From Desulfobia sp. (GTDB lineage: Bacteria > Desulfobacterota > Desulfobulbia > Desulfobulbales > SURF-16), in assembly GCA_030608985.1 (NCBI GenBank), contig JAUWDC010000130.1:1-5085 (forward strand): a stretch of DNA of 5,085 nt, read 5' to 3'. The notes beneath the pieces are model-generated. The model did not search any database. It saw only the letters and a program-made list of their open reading frames with translations, and was not told where the DNA came from. Below are positions 1-5,085 of the stretch, in pieces; the stretch's first letter is position 1; the number at the start of each line of letters is the position of its first letter. The translations under genes and the position numbers were made by a program.

Positions 1-3
1 CAT

Positions 4-11
4 TGTATAAG
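4..11. repeat. Left target-site duplication TGTATAAG
   Basis: The octamer TGTATAAG directly abuts the left GTAA end of the element at 12-165 and is repeated exactly at 166-173. Before insertion this was a single copy. The bases beyond it (1-3, reading ATG on the minus strand) therefore originally followed directly after the deacetylase coding sequence now at 166 onward. Confidence 0.75.
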
Positions 12-165
12 GTAACAGTTCACCAGGGGCGACTAAACCTTCTGCGCCTCCGGCCTGTAAGAGTTTACCAACGCCCCATATTCGTTCAGGCAGACCGGTG
101 AATCTATAGCCCGCCTATGTGAGGCGGTCTGATCGGATGAAGATGGGACGTTGGTGAACTCTTAC
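12..165. mobile_element. MITE-like element, IS66-type ends, 8-bp target duplication
   Basis: This 154-bp non-coding element has terminal inverted repeats. The left end reads GTAACAGTTCACCA (12-25) and the right end, read inward on the minus strand from 165, reads GTAAGAGTTCACCA, so 13 of 14 bases match. The octamer TGTATAAG occurs exactly on both sides, at 4-11 and 166-173, as expected of a target-site duplication. Ends of the form GTAA...TTAC with 8-bp duplications are characteristic of the IS66 transposase family, so a non-autonomous element moved in trans by such a transposase is the best reading. It has no room for a transposase gene. A related copy at 5015-5085, about 80% identical over 71 bp to the segment read inward from 165, shows that it is a dispersed family. 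The right end contains the stop codon of the deacetylase gene. The IS66 link rests on end sequence and duplication length only. Confidence 0.8.
57..165. repeat. Internal long palindrome within the MITE
   Basis: A second copy of the element end lies inside the element at 57-79. It pairs with the outer right end 143-165 with 21 of 23 positions complementary, one of the two exceptions being a T-G pair. Further in, CAGACCG (91-97) pairs with CGGTCTG (125-131). The 109-bp segment can fold as one long imperfect hairpin. Positions 12-56 then look like an extra or older end fragment, so the element may be nested or may carry an internal end duplication. No U-tract follows on either strand, so a classical intrinsic terminator is not supported, although a transcript reading through would form a strong stem at the deacetylase 3' end. 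Confidence 0.7.
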
Positions 166-1085
166 TGTATAAGTTGATGGACGGCAACCACAGTGACTTG
201 CTCCTGAAGTTTTGCCTGATACTCTTTAAGTGCTTCCAGCGTGGCTGGGTAGGGGTGGCCAATACCAATGGCAACACCTCGTTTCCTGGCAATAAGCGCG
301 AGGGAAGCCAGTTGTTTTTTTATGTCATCTTTATTCTGGCTGTTATCAATAAATATGTCGCGTTTGGCTGTTCTCAGCCCCAATTCGCCGGCCAGTGAAT
401 AGCCAACGCTTTGAGATGAGGTAAGGCTATCAAGGAAAAAGAGATTTTTTTCTTCAAGAAAAGCAAGACAGGGCTCCATGGCGGCTCTGTTGGCTGTAAA
501 TCGAGAGCCCATATGGTTATTGACACCAATAACAGGCTGCATTGACTGAAGGGCTTCCTCTGTCTTCTTTTTTATTTCCTGCCTGGTCATGGATGTAAAG
601 AGCGCTCCGGGGCCCGGGTCCCATTTGCTGTCCATAGCCTCCATGGGCATATGGAGAAGGATATCCCTCTTTTTTTGTCGGGCCTTCTTGAGCAGTGTGT
701 CTGTATGGGGACCAAAGGGGAGAAAGGCAAAAGAAATTGCCATGTCAAGATCGAGAAGCTGACTGCCGATGGATTTTTTATACCCCATATCATCAATAAC
801 AAGGGCGAGCAGGGCCTGTTTTTTTGGCAGCAGTCTTTTTTTAATGGAACCCGGATGAATTAATGGGAGTTCAGGCTCGGAGACAGGCTCTTCATAGACA
901 ATCTGCGGCTTTCCTGGAGGGTAGTGGGAGGATGTGGCCTGCCGGTGTTCTTGAATGGTGCCCGGCCCTAGAAAGACAAAATAGATTGTGGCAGCAAGAC
1001 TGGCAAAGAGGAGCAGTATCAGGAATATCGGCAGAAAGAATTTTGCTTTCTTACCGTTTTTGCGGAGTTTTTTCTTTTTTGGCAT
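162..1085 (-). CDS. Membrane-anchored divergent polysaccharide deacetylase (YibQ / DUF610 family)
   Basis: The 307-residue protein has a lysine-rich N-terminus (residues 3-15), one hydrophobic segment at about 16-39, a proline-rich linker to about 88, then the catalytic-fold domain. This fits an uncleaved signal anchor with the domain outside the inner membrane. The domain carries the family's hallmark blocks in order: IDDMG (97-101), LPFGPH (122-127), HMPMEA (145-150), VNNHMGSRFT (188-197), LDS (218-220), AKRDIFIDN (240-248) and GIGHPYPATL (274-283). The Asp pair and the His residues are the likely metal and catalytic residues, by analogy with NodB-type deacetylases. The substrate is unknown; an envelope glycan is inferred. 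The ATG at 1085 is the only reasonable start because an in-frame TAA lies just upstream, but no Shine-Dalgarno sequence is visible. The stop codon TAA (162-164) belongs to the inserted element: the gene ends CTT ATA CAG TAA, where CTTATACA is host sequence and GTAA is the element end. Family assignment is firm; function is not. Confidence 0.9.
   Translation of the reverse strand: MPKKKKLRKNGKKAKFFLPIFLILLLFASLAATIYFVFLGPGTIQEHRQATSSHYPPGKPQIVYEEPVSEPELPLIHPGSIKKRLLPKKQALLALVIDDMGYKKSIGSQLLDLDMAISFAFLPFGPHTDTLLKKARQKKRDILLHMPMEAMDSKWDPGPGALFTSMTRQEIKKKTEEALQSMQPVIGVNNHMGSRFTANRAAMEPCLAFLEEKNLFFLDSLTSSQSVGYSLAGELGLRTAKRDIFIDNSQNKDDIKKQLASLALIARKRGVAIGIGHPYPATLEALKEYQAKLQEQVTVVAVHQLIQ
166..173. 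repeat. Right target-site duplication TGTATAAG
   Basis: This exact second copy of TGTATAAG directly abuts the TTAC right end of the element. On the minus strand it reads CTTATACA and encodes the last residues (Leu-Ile and the first two bases of Gln) of the deacetylase. The insertion therefore hit the extreme 3' end of that gene. Confidence 0.75.
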
Positions 1086-1122
1086 TATGTCACTACGTGA
1101 TTAGCTTTACAACTGATAACTC

Positions 1123-1260
1123 TTGAGGAAGTCGTAACAACTATAAATTAACCACAGAGCACACAGAGATCACAGAGGTAACTGCTTGTAATGAAAAAAA
1201 TCTCTCTGTGGTCTCTGTGCCCTCTGTGGTGTAAGAAAAAGACTTTTGCGGGTCCATCAA
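1123..1260 (+). repeat. CACAGAG-type inverted-repeat element, copy 1
   Basis: This non-coding element fills most of the 182-bp gap between ispB and the deacetylase gene. Its core is an inverted repeat made of CACAGAG units: 1151-1178 is complementary to 1203-1230 at 24 of 28 positions, around a 24-nt A-rich loop (1179-1202). Outside the core are an AT-rich flank (1139-1150), an A-rich arm ending in CTTTTGCGGGTCCATCAA (1243-1260), and a weaker left end starting TTGAGGAAG. It aligns along its whole length with the reverse complement of 2310-2460, including exact blocks of 21 bp (1139-1159) and 22 bp (1171-1192). The heptamer AACTCTT occurs at both edges (1118-1124 and 1259-1265), which may be a target duplication. 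Transcribed RNA would form a long stem. CACAGAG-rich repeats of this style are, to my knowledge, scattered in many bacterial genomes; their function is not established. Confidence 0.8.
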
Positions 1261-1267
1261 CTCTTAA

Positions 1268-2290
1268 CTACTTTTCCCTAGTTAATACATAGCCAGTCAG
1301 TCCGATGAGGGTTTTTTTTGCCTGGCAGTCTTTGAAAATATCGAGGGATTCAAGGGCTGCTTCCACCAGGGTTTCCGCACCCTGCTTGGAGTATGTAAAA
1401 CCGTTATGTTTTTCAATAAAATTGTGGACCTTTTGAATATGGTCGTGTCGTTTATGGGGTTCATCCTGGAGGAGATCCATAACAAATTTTTTCTCGTCAT
1501 CCGGTGCGTTTTCAATGGCGTGAATGAGTGGTAAGGTCATTTTCCCCTCAACTAAATCATTGCCAACCGCCTTGCCGGTTTTTTCCGGGTCACCCTGGTA
1601 ATCAAGGAGATCATCCACCACCTGAAAGGCCAGACCAAGCGCATCTCCATATGTCCGCAAGGCAGCCTGCTGCTCTGGGCTGGCTCCTGTGAAATAGGCG
1701 CCGACTTCGCAGGCAGACCCAATCAGCGCCCCGGTTTTACCTCTCAGGACAGCAAAATAATTTTCTTCAGAAAGATTTCGGTCTACAGCAGTTTGCATTT
1801 GCAGAAACTCGGCATCAATCATGGAAGTTGTTGCACTTCCTATCATATCAAGAGTTTTGCTGTCGCCAATGGTTCCAGCAAGGGTCATGGCAGAAGCATG
1901 AAGAAAGTCTCCTGCAAGTATCACATGGGTATTGTCCCAGATTGTATTGGCTGATGGTTTCCCCCGTCGTTGCGAGGCATGGTCAATAACATCATCATGG
2001 AGGAGGCTGGCGGCATGGAGGAATTCAAAGACCATGGCCAGTCGATACAAGTCAACAGGTGGTGTCAGCTCGTCTTCTTCAGCTATTCCTTCCGGCATTT
2101 TGCAAAAGGCGCAGAGGCGGGCGGCCAGGAGCGTAAGCAGTGGGCGGATACGTTTCCCGCCATTAAATACTGCGTAATTGATAACTTCCTGGAGCAGAGG
2201 ATTATTAATTGAAGCAAATTCCCTGCGCATGGTGTCGTCGATGACTTCTATCTCCGGCTGCAGCAGTGCCAGTAATTCAGTTTTATTCAT
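1268..2290 (-). CDS. ispB: Long-chain polyprenyl diphosphate synthase (octaprenyl-type)
   Basis: This trans-type prenyltransferase of 340 residues condenses isopentenyl diphosphate onto an allylic diphosphate to make the long isoprenoid tail used for quinones. Visible motifs are GGKRIRP (44-50, isopentenyl diphosphate binding), the first aspartate-rich motif DDVID (99-103) followed by RRGKPSAN (108-115), KTG in RGKTGALI (183-190), and the second aspartate-rich motif DDLLD (226-230) followed by KTGK and GNDLVEGKMTLPL (243-255). The residues four and five before the first Asp pair are Ser95 and Ala94. These are small, so the chain-length pocket is not blocked as it is in farnesyl synthases, and a long product is likely. 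The exact length (C30-C40) cannot be read from the sequence. It is slightly longer than E. coli IspB because of an acidic loop near residues 64-78. The start at 2290 matches the family's N-terminus, although no Shine-Dalgarno sequence is visible. The gene is flanked on both sides by copies of the same repeat in opposite orientation. Confidence 0.93.
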   Translation of the reverse strand: MNKTELLALLQPEIEVIDDTMRREFASINNPLLQEVINYAVFNGGKRIRPLLTLLAARLCAFCKMPEGIAEEDELTPPVDLYRLAMVFEFLHAASLLHDDVIDHASQRRGKPSANTIWDNTHVILAGDFLHASAMTLAGTIGDSKTLDMIGSATTSMIDAEFLQMQTAVDRNLSEENYFAVLRGKTGALIGSACEVGAYFTGASPEQQAALRTYGDALGLAFQVVDDLLDYQGDPEKTGKAVGNDLVEGKMTLPLIHAIENAPDDEKKFVMDLLQDEPHKRHDHIQKVHNFIEKHNGFTYSKQGAETLVEAALESLDIFKDCQAKKTLIGLTGYVLTREK

Positions 2291-2309
2291 AATGTTGAGA
2301 GGGTTAAAG

Positions 2310-2460
2310 GTGATGATCCTAAAAGGCTTTTTTTCACCACAGAGACCACAGAGAAATATTTTTTATTACAAGCAGTTACCTCTGTGCACCCCAAGGGCAT
2401 TTCCTTCAGGGCATCTCTGTGACCTCTGTGGTTAATTTATAGTTTTTGCAATTTCATCAA
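2310..2460 (-). repeat. CACAGAG-type inverted-repeat element, copy 2
   Basis: This second copy of the element at 1123-1260, in opposite orientation, fills most of the 166-bp gap between dinG and ispB. Exact shared blocks are 2424-2444 (21 bp) and 2365-2386 (22 bp, including the central loop sequence). It differs by 26 extra bases (2387-2412) within the left arm and by a shorter right arm (2336-2356). The extra bases, with the neighbouring arm, form two imperfect direct units, AGGGCATTTC (2394-2403) and AGGGCATCTC (2408-2417). The outer end carries TTTTTGCAATTTCATCAA (2443-2460), which resembles the right end of copy 1. The dinG stop codon (2457-2459) lies in this terminal sequence. The outer boundary at 2310 is approximate. 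Confidence 0.8.
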
Positions 2461-4433
2461 AGTCGGTGGTGGTCAAAAAATGTTCTGACCTCTTCCATGG
2501 TTCTTATAACAGGGCTGTCCGGCAGGCTTTTCCTGAAAATTCTGCCGTAGTGTTTCTTGAACAGACGGACATCCATAACCGCAAGTAATCCTTCATCCGA
2601 AGTGGACCGAATCAGGCGGCCAAGACCCTGGCGGAGAGAAAGTATAGCCCGAGGAACCTGAAAGTCAATAAAAGGGTTCCCTCCGTCATTTCTGATTTTA
2701 TCGATTCGAGCCATAATAACAGGGTCACTGGGAACTTCAAATGGGAGTTTGTCTATTATTACACAGCTGAGTGTTTCTCCTGGCACATTTATGCCCTCCC
2801 AAAAGCTGGCAACAGCAAGAAGCACGGAATGTGTGTCTTTTCCAAACTGTTCCAGAAGAATATGTCGCGGTGCATTGCCCTGCTTGTATATAGGATAAGG
2901 GAGCCTGTCGACGAGAAATTCGTAGAGAGCTCGCATGGCCTTGATGCTGGTGCAGAGAACAAGAGCCCGGCCGCGGGAGGCAAGTAAAATTTCTTCCACG
3001 TTTTTTTCAAGCTGAGCCATGAAATCGGGATGAGACGGTTCTGGAAATGAATTATCGGGAATGAATAGTCTTGATTTGTTTTTATAGTCAAACGGGGAGG
3101 AGAGCCGCATGCTTTCCGTTTCAACAGGCAAGCCCAGTTGCTCGAAAAAATAAGTGAAGGTATCACCTGTGGTCAGGGTGGCCGAAGTAAAGACTGCCGC
3201 TTTTACTTCGCCAAAGAGGCAGTCCTGCAGTTCCGTAGCAATTTCAATCGGAGATGCGGAAAGTGAGACTGTTTTCTCCCTTCGCTCATACCAGTGTACA
3301 TATGAGCTTTGTTTTTCGTTTACAATGAGGAACAGATTTGAAACGAGTTCATCGGTTCGCCTCAGAAGAGAATTCCAGCTATCATGTGTTTTGCTCAGGG
3401 AGTCAAGCTGTTCTGCAAAAAGGCTGAGTGCGTCCTGCAGGGCGGTCAGCTCTTTTTCCCAGTGGTCATGTTCCAAGGCTTTCTTGAGGGGAAAACGGCC
3501 TTTTTCTCTAGGAAACAGGTTGAGAAAACTTTCCGCTTGACTGCTTATCTTCCCGCTAGCCTTGCGAATTTTGTCGAGGCTTTTGTTGCCACCCGGCGTG
3601 TCATCTGCCAGGGTCAGAGTATCCTTGATCAGATCAATAAGCTGGTAATGGCTGAAGGAGATACCAAAATAACGGGTGGCGATGTTTTCAATATGGTGAG
3701 CTTCATCAAAAATAACAGACTCATAACGTGGCAGCACTTCAGCAAAACCAAATCTGCGCAGAGACAGGTCTGAAAAAAAGAGGTGGTGGTTGACAATCAG
3801 CAACTGCACTCGGGCTGCTTTTTTCCGGAGCAGGTTAAGGTAGCATAGATTACTGTCCGGACAGTTCATGCCCAGACACTGACTTGTTGAGGCACTGAGT
3901 TCCTGCCAGAGGGGTGTGTTGTCCGGGAGCCAATCAAGTTCTGCCCTGTCACCCGTTTTCGTTGTCTCCAGCCAGGTGCTTATTTCATCGAGAGGAGTGT
4001 CGGTGAAAAGTGTTGGCCGTGAGGATGCAATAAACTGCCGCCAGCGATACAGGCAGAGATAATTCTGTCTCCCTTTCATGCATAATGCTGACAGGTCAGG
4101 CACAATATGTTCCTTGATGAAAGGTATTTCTTTGTTCAGAATTTGATCTTGAAGATTGAGAGTGCCGGTGGAAATTATGATTTTTTGCCCGCTGAGGGCG
4201 GCAGGAACAAGATAGGCCAGGGTTTTCCCGATGCCGGTTCCAGCCTCTACAGCCAGTTTCTTCCCTGTGCCATTCCTGTTATGGAGATCCTCAGGTGAAA
4301 GGGTCTGGGCAACAGCTATTGCCATTTCCTGCTGGCCAATCCTGGCTTCATAGTTGGGCAGTTTGTGGGCCAGGATGCCGTCAGGAGAGAATATTTCTTT
4401 TGTGTGGGTAACGATATCAGAATAAGTGGTCAT
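2457..4433 (-). CDS. dinG: DinG-family ATP-dependent Fe-S DNA helicase
   Basis: The 658-residue protein is a superfamily 2 helicase of the XPD/DinG group, which unwinds DNA 5'-3' and acts on R-loops, D-loops and damage structures. In order it shows Walker A AGTGIGKT (64-71), motif Ia region STGTLNLQDQ (88-97), and KGRQNYLC with Cys127. That Cys joins Cys186, Cys191 and Cys197 as the likely four ligands of a [4Fe-4S] cluster; the 5 and 6 residue steps between the last three match E. coli DinG. Next come VNHHLFF (214-220), the Walker B DEAH box (243-246), SATL (417-420), the FWEGINVPG block (544-552) and motif VI QGLGRLIRS (602-610). No exonuclease domain is fused to it. An ATG further upstream at 4616 is open in frame but would add 61 unrelated residues and overlap the divergent stress gene, so ATG 4433 is chosen. 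That start lacks a Shine-Dalgarno sequence and lies about 7 nt from the predicted transcription start. The stop TGA falls in the end of the repeat at 2310-2460. Confidence 0.93.
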   Translation of the reverse strand: MTTYSDIVTHTKEIFSPDGILAHKLPNYEARIGQQEMAIAVAQTLSPEDLHNRNGTGKKLAVEAGTGIGKTLAYLVPAALSGQKIIISTGTLNLQDQILNKEIPFIKEHIVPDLSALCMKGRQNYLCLYRWRQFIASSRPTLFTDTPLDEISTWLETTKTGDRAELDWLPDNTPLWQELSASTSQCLGMNCPDSNLCYLNLLRKKAARVQLLIVNHHLFFSDLSLRRFGFAEVLPRYESVIFDEAHHIENIATRYFGISFSHYQLIDLIKDTLTLADDTPGGNKSLDKIRKASGKISSQAESFLNLFPREKGRFPLKKALEHDHWEKELTALQDALSLFAEQLDSLSKTHDSWNSLLRRTDELVSNLFLIVNEKQSSYVHWYERREKTVSLSASPIEIATELQDCLFGEVKAAVFTSATLTTGDTFTYFFEQLGLPVETESMRLSSPFDYKNKSRLFIPDNSFPEPSHPDFMAQLEKNVEEILLASRGRALVLCTSIKAMRALYEFLVDRLPYPIYKQGNAPRHILLEQFGKDTHSVLLAVASFWEGINVPGETLSCVIIDKLPFEVPSDPVIMARIDKIRNDGGNPFIDFQVPRAILSLRQGLGRLIRSTSDEGLLAVMDVRLFKKHYGRIFRKSLPDSPVIRTMEEVRTFFDHHRL

Positions 4434-4446
4434 GGGATTGTCGCTG

Positions 4447-4474
4447 TGTATAGTAAATTTTTGTGGTAAGTCAA
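4447..4474 (-). promoter_or_regulatory. Predicted sigma-70 promoter of dinG
   Basis: On the minus strand, TTGACT (4474-4469, five of six consensus bases) and TATACA (4452-4447, four of six) are separated by 16 bp. Transcription would start near 4440, leaving only about 7 nt before the dinG ATG at 4433. This agrees with the lack of a Shine-Dalgarno sequence there. No operator palindrome such as a LexA box is evident. Confidence 0.5.
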
Positions 4475-4482
4475 ACGAATAA

Positions 4483-4511
4483 TGGACAGGCGAATATCTC
4501 GTGCGTATATT
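4483..4511 (+). promoter_or_regulatory. Predicted sigma-70 promoter of the universal stress gene
   Basis: TGGACA (4483-4488, five of six consensus bases) and TATATT (4506-4511, five of six) are separated by the optimal 17 bp. The start would be near 4518, giving a leader of about 44 nt that ends in a strong Shine-Dalgarno sequence. Its -35 box lies only 8 bp from that of the divergent dinG promoter, so the two polymerases, or one regulator, would compete for the same stretch. Confidence 0.6.
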
Positions 4512-4551
4512 ATTAGAAAGGCAAAAAAACAAAAGGTAAAAGGCAAAAATG

Positions 4552-4556
4552 GGAGG
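4552..4556 (+). promoter_or_regulatory. Ribosome binding site GGAGG of the universal stress gene
   Basis: GGAGG within the purine-rich run 4551-4561 is the only clear Shine-Dalgarno sequence in the window. It lies 5 nt from the ATG at 4562 and 11 nt from a second in-frame ATG at 4568. Both spacings are tolerated, so the protein could start at Met1 or Met3. Confidence 0.7.
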
Positions 4557-4561
4557 GAGAG

Positions 4562-5011
4562 ATGGATATGAAGGTTGAGAGAATTTTAGTACCGGTTGAT
4601 TTCTCGGAAAATTCAAACAAGATTGTCCAGTATGGATCGTTTGTTGCCAAACAGTTTGAGGCAGAAATTCATCTCCTCTTTGTGGCCCAGATTTTTCAGG
4701 ATTATTCCGAATTTTTTGTGCCGCACATGCCGGTAATTCAATTTGAAGAAGATCTTATTGCCAGTGCTGAAAAAAGAATGGTATCATTTGTTGAAGAAAA
4801 TATGGGAAAAGATTTCCCAGGTTCAGCCAAAGTGCAAGCCGGTGATGCCGCAGAGGTTATTATCGAATACGTTGAAGAAAAGAATATTGATATGATTGTT
4901 ATGGGAACCCATGGCTATAAGGGTTTGGAGAAGGTTCTTTTTGGCAGCGTTGCCGAAAAAGTCGTCAAGATGTCAACGTGCCCGGTGCTCACAGTGAATC
5001 CGTATCGGTGA
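4562..5011 (+). CDS. UspA-type universal stress protein (ATP-binding class)
   Basis: The 149-residue protein forms a single Usp domain of normal length. Small cytoplasmic proteins of this family form dimers, are induced by growth arrest and stress, and often bind ATP. The N-terminal strand and nucleotide-contacting Asp are seen in RILVPVDFSE (7-16, Asp13). The ATP-binding signature G-2x-G-9x-G-S is intact as GTHGYKGLEKVLFGS (115-129), followed by the usual CPVLTV (140-145), so this is the nucleotide-binding subclass and not the non-binding UspA-like one. No membrane segment or extra domain is present. It is transcribed divergently from dinG from a promoter with good consensus. The stop codon is three bases from the start of a mobile repeat. 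The partner process is unknown and the family name is as far as the sequence goes. Confidence 0.93.
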   Translation: MDMKVERILVPVDFSENSNKIVQYGSFVAKQFEAEIHLLFVAQIFQDYSEFFVPHMPVIQFEEDLIASAEKRMVSFVEENMGKDFPGSAKVQAGDAAEVIIEYVEEKNIDMIVMGTHGYKGLEKVLFGSVAEKVVKMSTCPVLTVNPYR

Positions 5012-5014
5012 TTG

Positions 5015-5085
5015 GTAAGAGCTCACCAGCGCCTCATCTTCACACGATCAGGCTGGCTCACATAGGCAAACTATAGATTCGCCAG
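5015..5085. mobile_element. Second MITE copy, inverted, cut by the window end
   Basis: Starting with GTAAGAGCTCACCAGCG, the last 71 bases of the window align without gaps to the minus-strand reading of the first element from 165 inward, with 57 of 71 positions identical by hand count. Identity includes interior blocks such as CTCACATAGGC (5057-5067) and CTATAGATTC (5071-5080), so it is not limited to the ends. It begins three bases after the universal stress gene stop. The other end, and any target duplication, lie outside the window. Confidence 0.8.

Noticed and set aside
57..165. Integron attC site, because of the long imperfect palindrome just after a gene.
   Set aside because: The ends do not fit the required RYYYAAC / GTTRRRY core sites, there is no integrase or cassette array, and the 8-bp duplication points to transposition.
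1128..1140. GAAGTCGTAACAA matches a conserved stretch near the 3' end of 16S rRNA.
   Set aside because: The match stops after 13 bases and nothing else of rRNA is nearby. The segment aligns with the left end of the CACAGAG element (compare 2441-2460 on the minus strand), which explains it.
1113..1140. Possible promoter for the deacetylase on the minus strand: TTGTTA (1140-1135), 16 bp, TATCAG (1118-1113).
   Set aside because: Each box matches only four of six consensus positions and it lies in the end of the repeat; too weak to list as a feature.
1151..1230. Repeated CACAGAG units as a short CRISPR array.
   Set aside because: The units are 7-10 bp, arranged as an inverted repeat with no constant-length spacers, and no cas genes are present.
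3154..3773. Two plus-strand open frames of about 128 codons inside dinG.
   Set aside because: They are antisense shadows of a well conserved helicase gene, with Cys/Ser/Arg-rich, low-quality translations and no ribosome binding sites.
4434..4616. In-frame upstream extension of dinG by 61 residues.
   Set aside because: The extension overlaps the divergent stress gene and both promoters, does not resemble a DinG N-terminus, and the family's usual start corresponds to ATG 4433.

Overview
The window is a compact piece of bacterial chromosome with four complete protein genes. Three lie in a row on the minus strand: a DinG-type Fe-S helicase, a long-chain polyprenyl diphosphate synthase (IspB-like), and a membrane-anchored divergent polysaccharide deacetylase. 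One is on the plus strand, a UspA-type universal stress protein, divergent from the helicase. Protein style, moderate GC content and CACAGAG-type intergenic repeats suggest a Gram-negative bacterium of the Desulfobacterota, perhaps Desulfobulbales. This is a guess from general familiarity; no marker gene in the window fixes the taxonomy.

Layout. Positions 12-165 hold a short non-coding transposable element with GTAA...TTAC ends and an exact 8-bp target duplication, TGTATAAG, on both sides. It sits on the 3' end of the deacetylase gene (162-1085, minus) and supplies that gene's stop codon. A CACAGAG inverted-repeat element (1123-1260) separates the deacetylase from ispB (1268-2290, minus). An inverted second copy (2310-2460) separates ispB from dinG (2457-4433, minus) and contains the dinG stop codon. 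The 128-bp gap 4434-4561 holds back-to-back sigma-70-like promoters for dinG and the stress protein gene (4562-5011, plus). A second, partial copy of the first element starts at 5015, three bases after that gene's stop, and runs off the window end.

The gene products are mostly housekeeping: DNA unwinding and repair, the isoprenoid side chain of quinones (or undecaprenyl carrier), an envelope polysaccharide enzyme, and stress response. Nothing in their sequences ties them into one new pathway. The three minus-strand genes could be cotranscribed, but each gap (166 and 182 bp) is filled by a repeat that would fold in RNA.

The notable biology is in the repeats. Two unrelated families, each present twice in inverted orientation, lie at or within a few bases of the stop codon of every gene. 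The outer family shows hallmarks of a MITE mobilised by an IS66-type transposase. It rewrote the deacetylase stop codon while keeping the last amino acid. The gap between dinG and the stress gene is the only intergenic stretch without a repeat.
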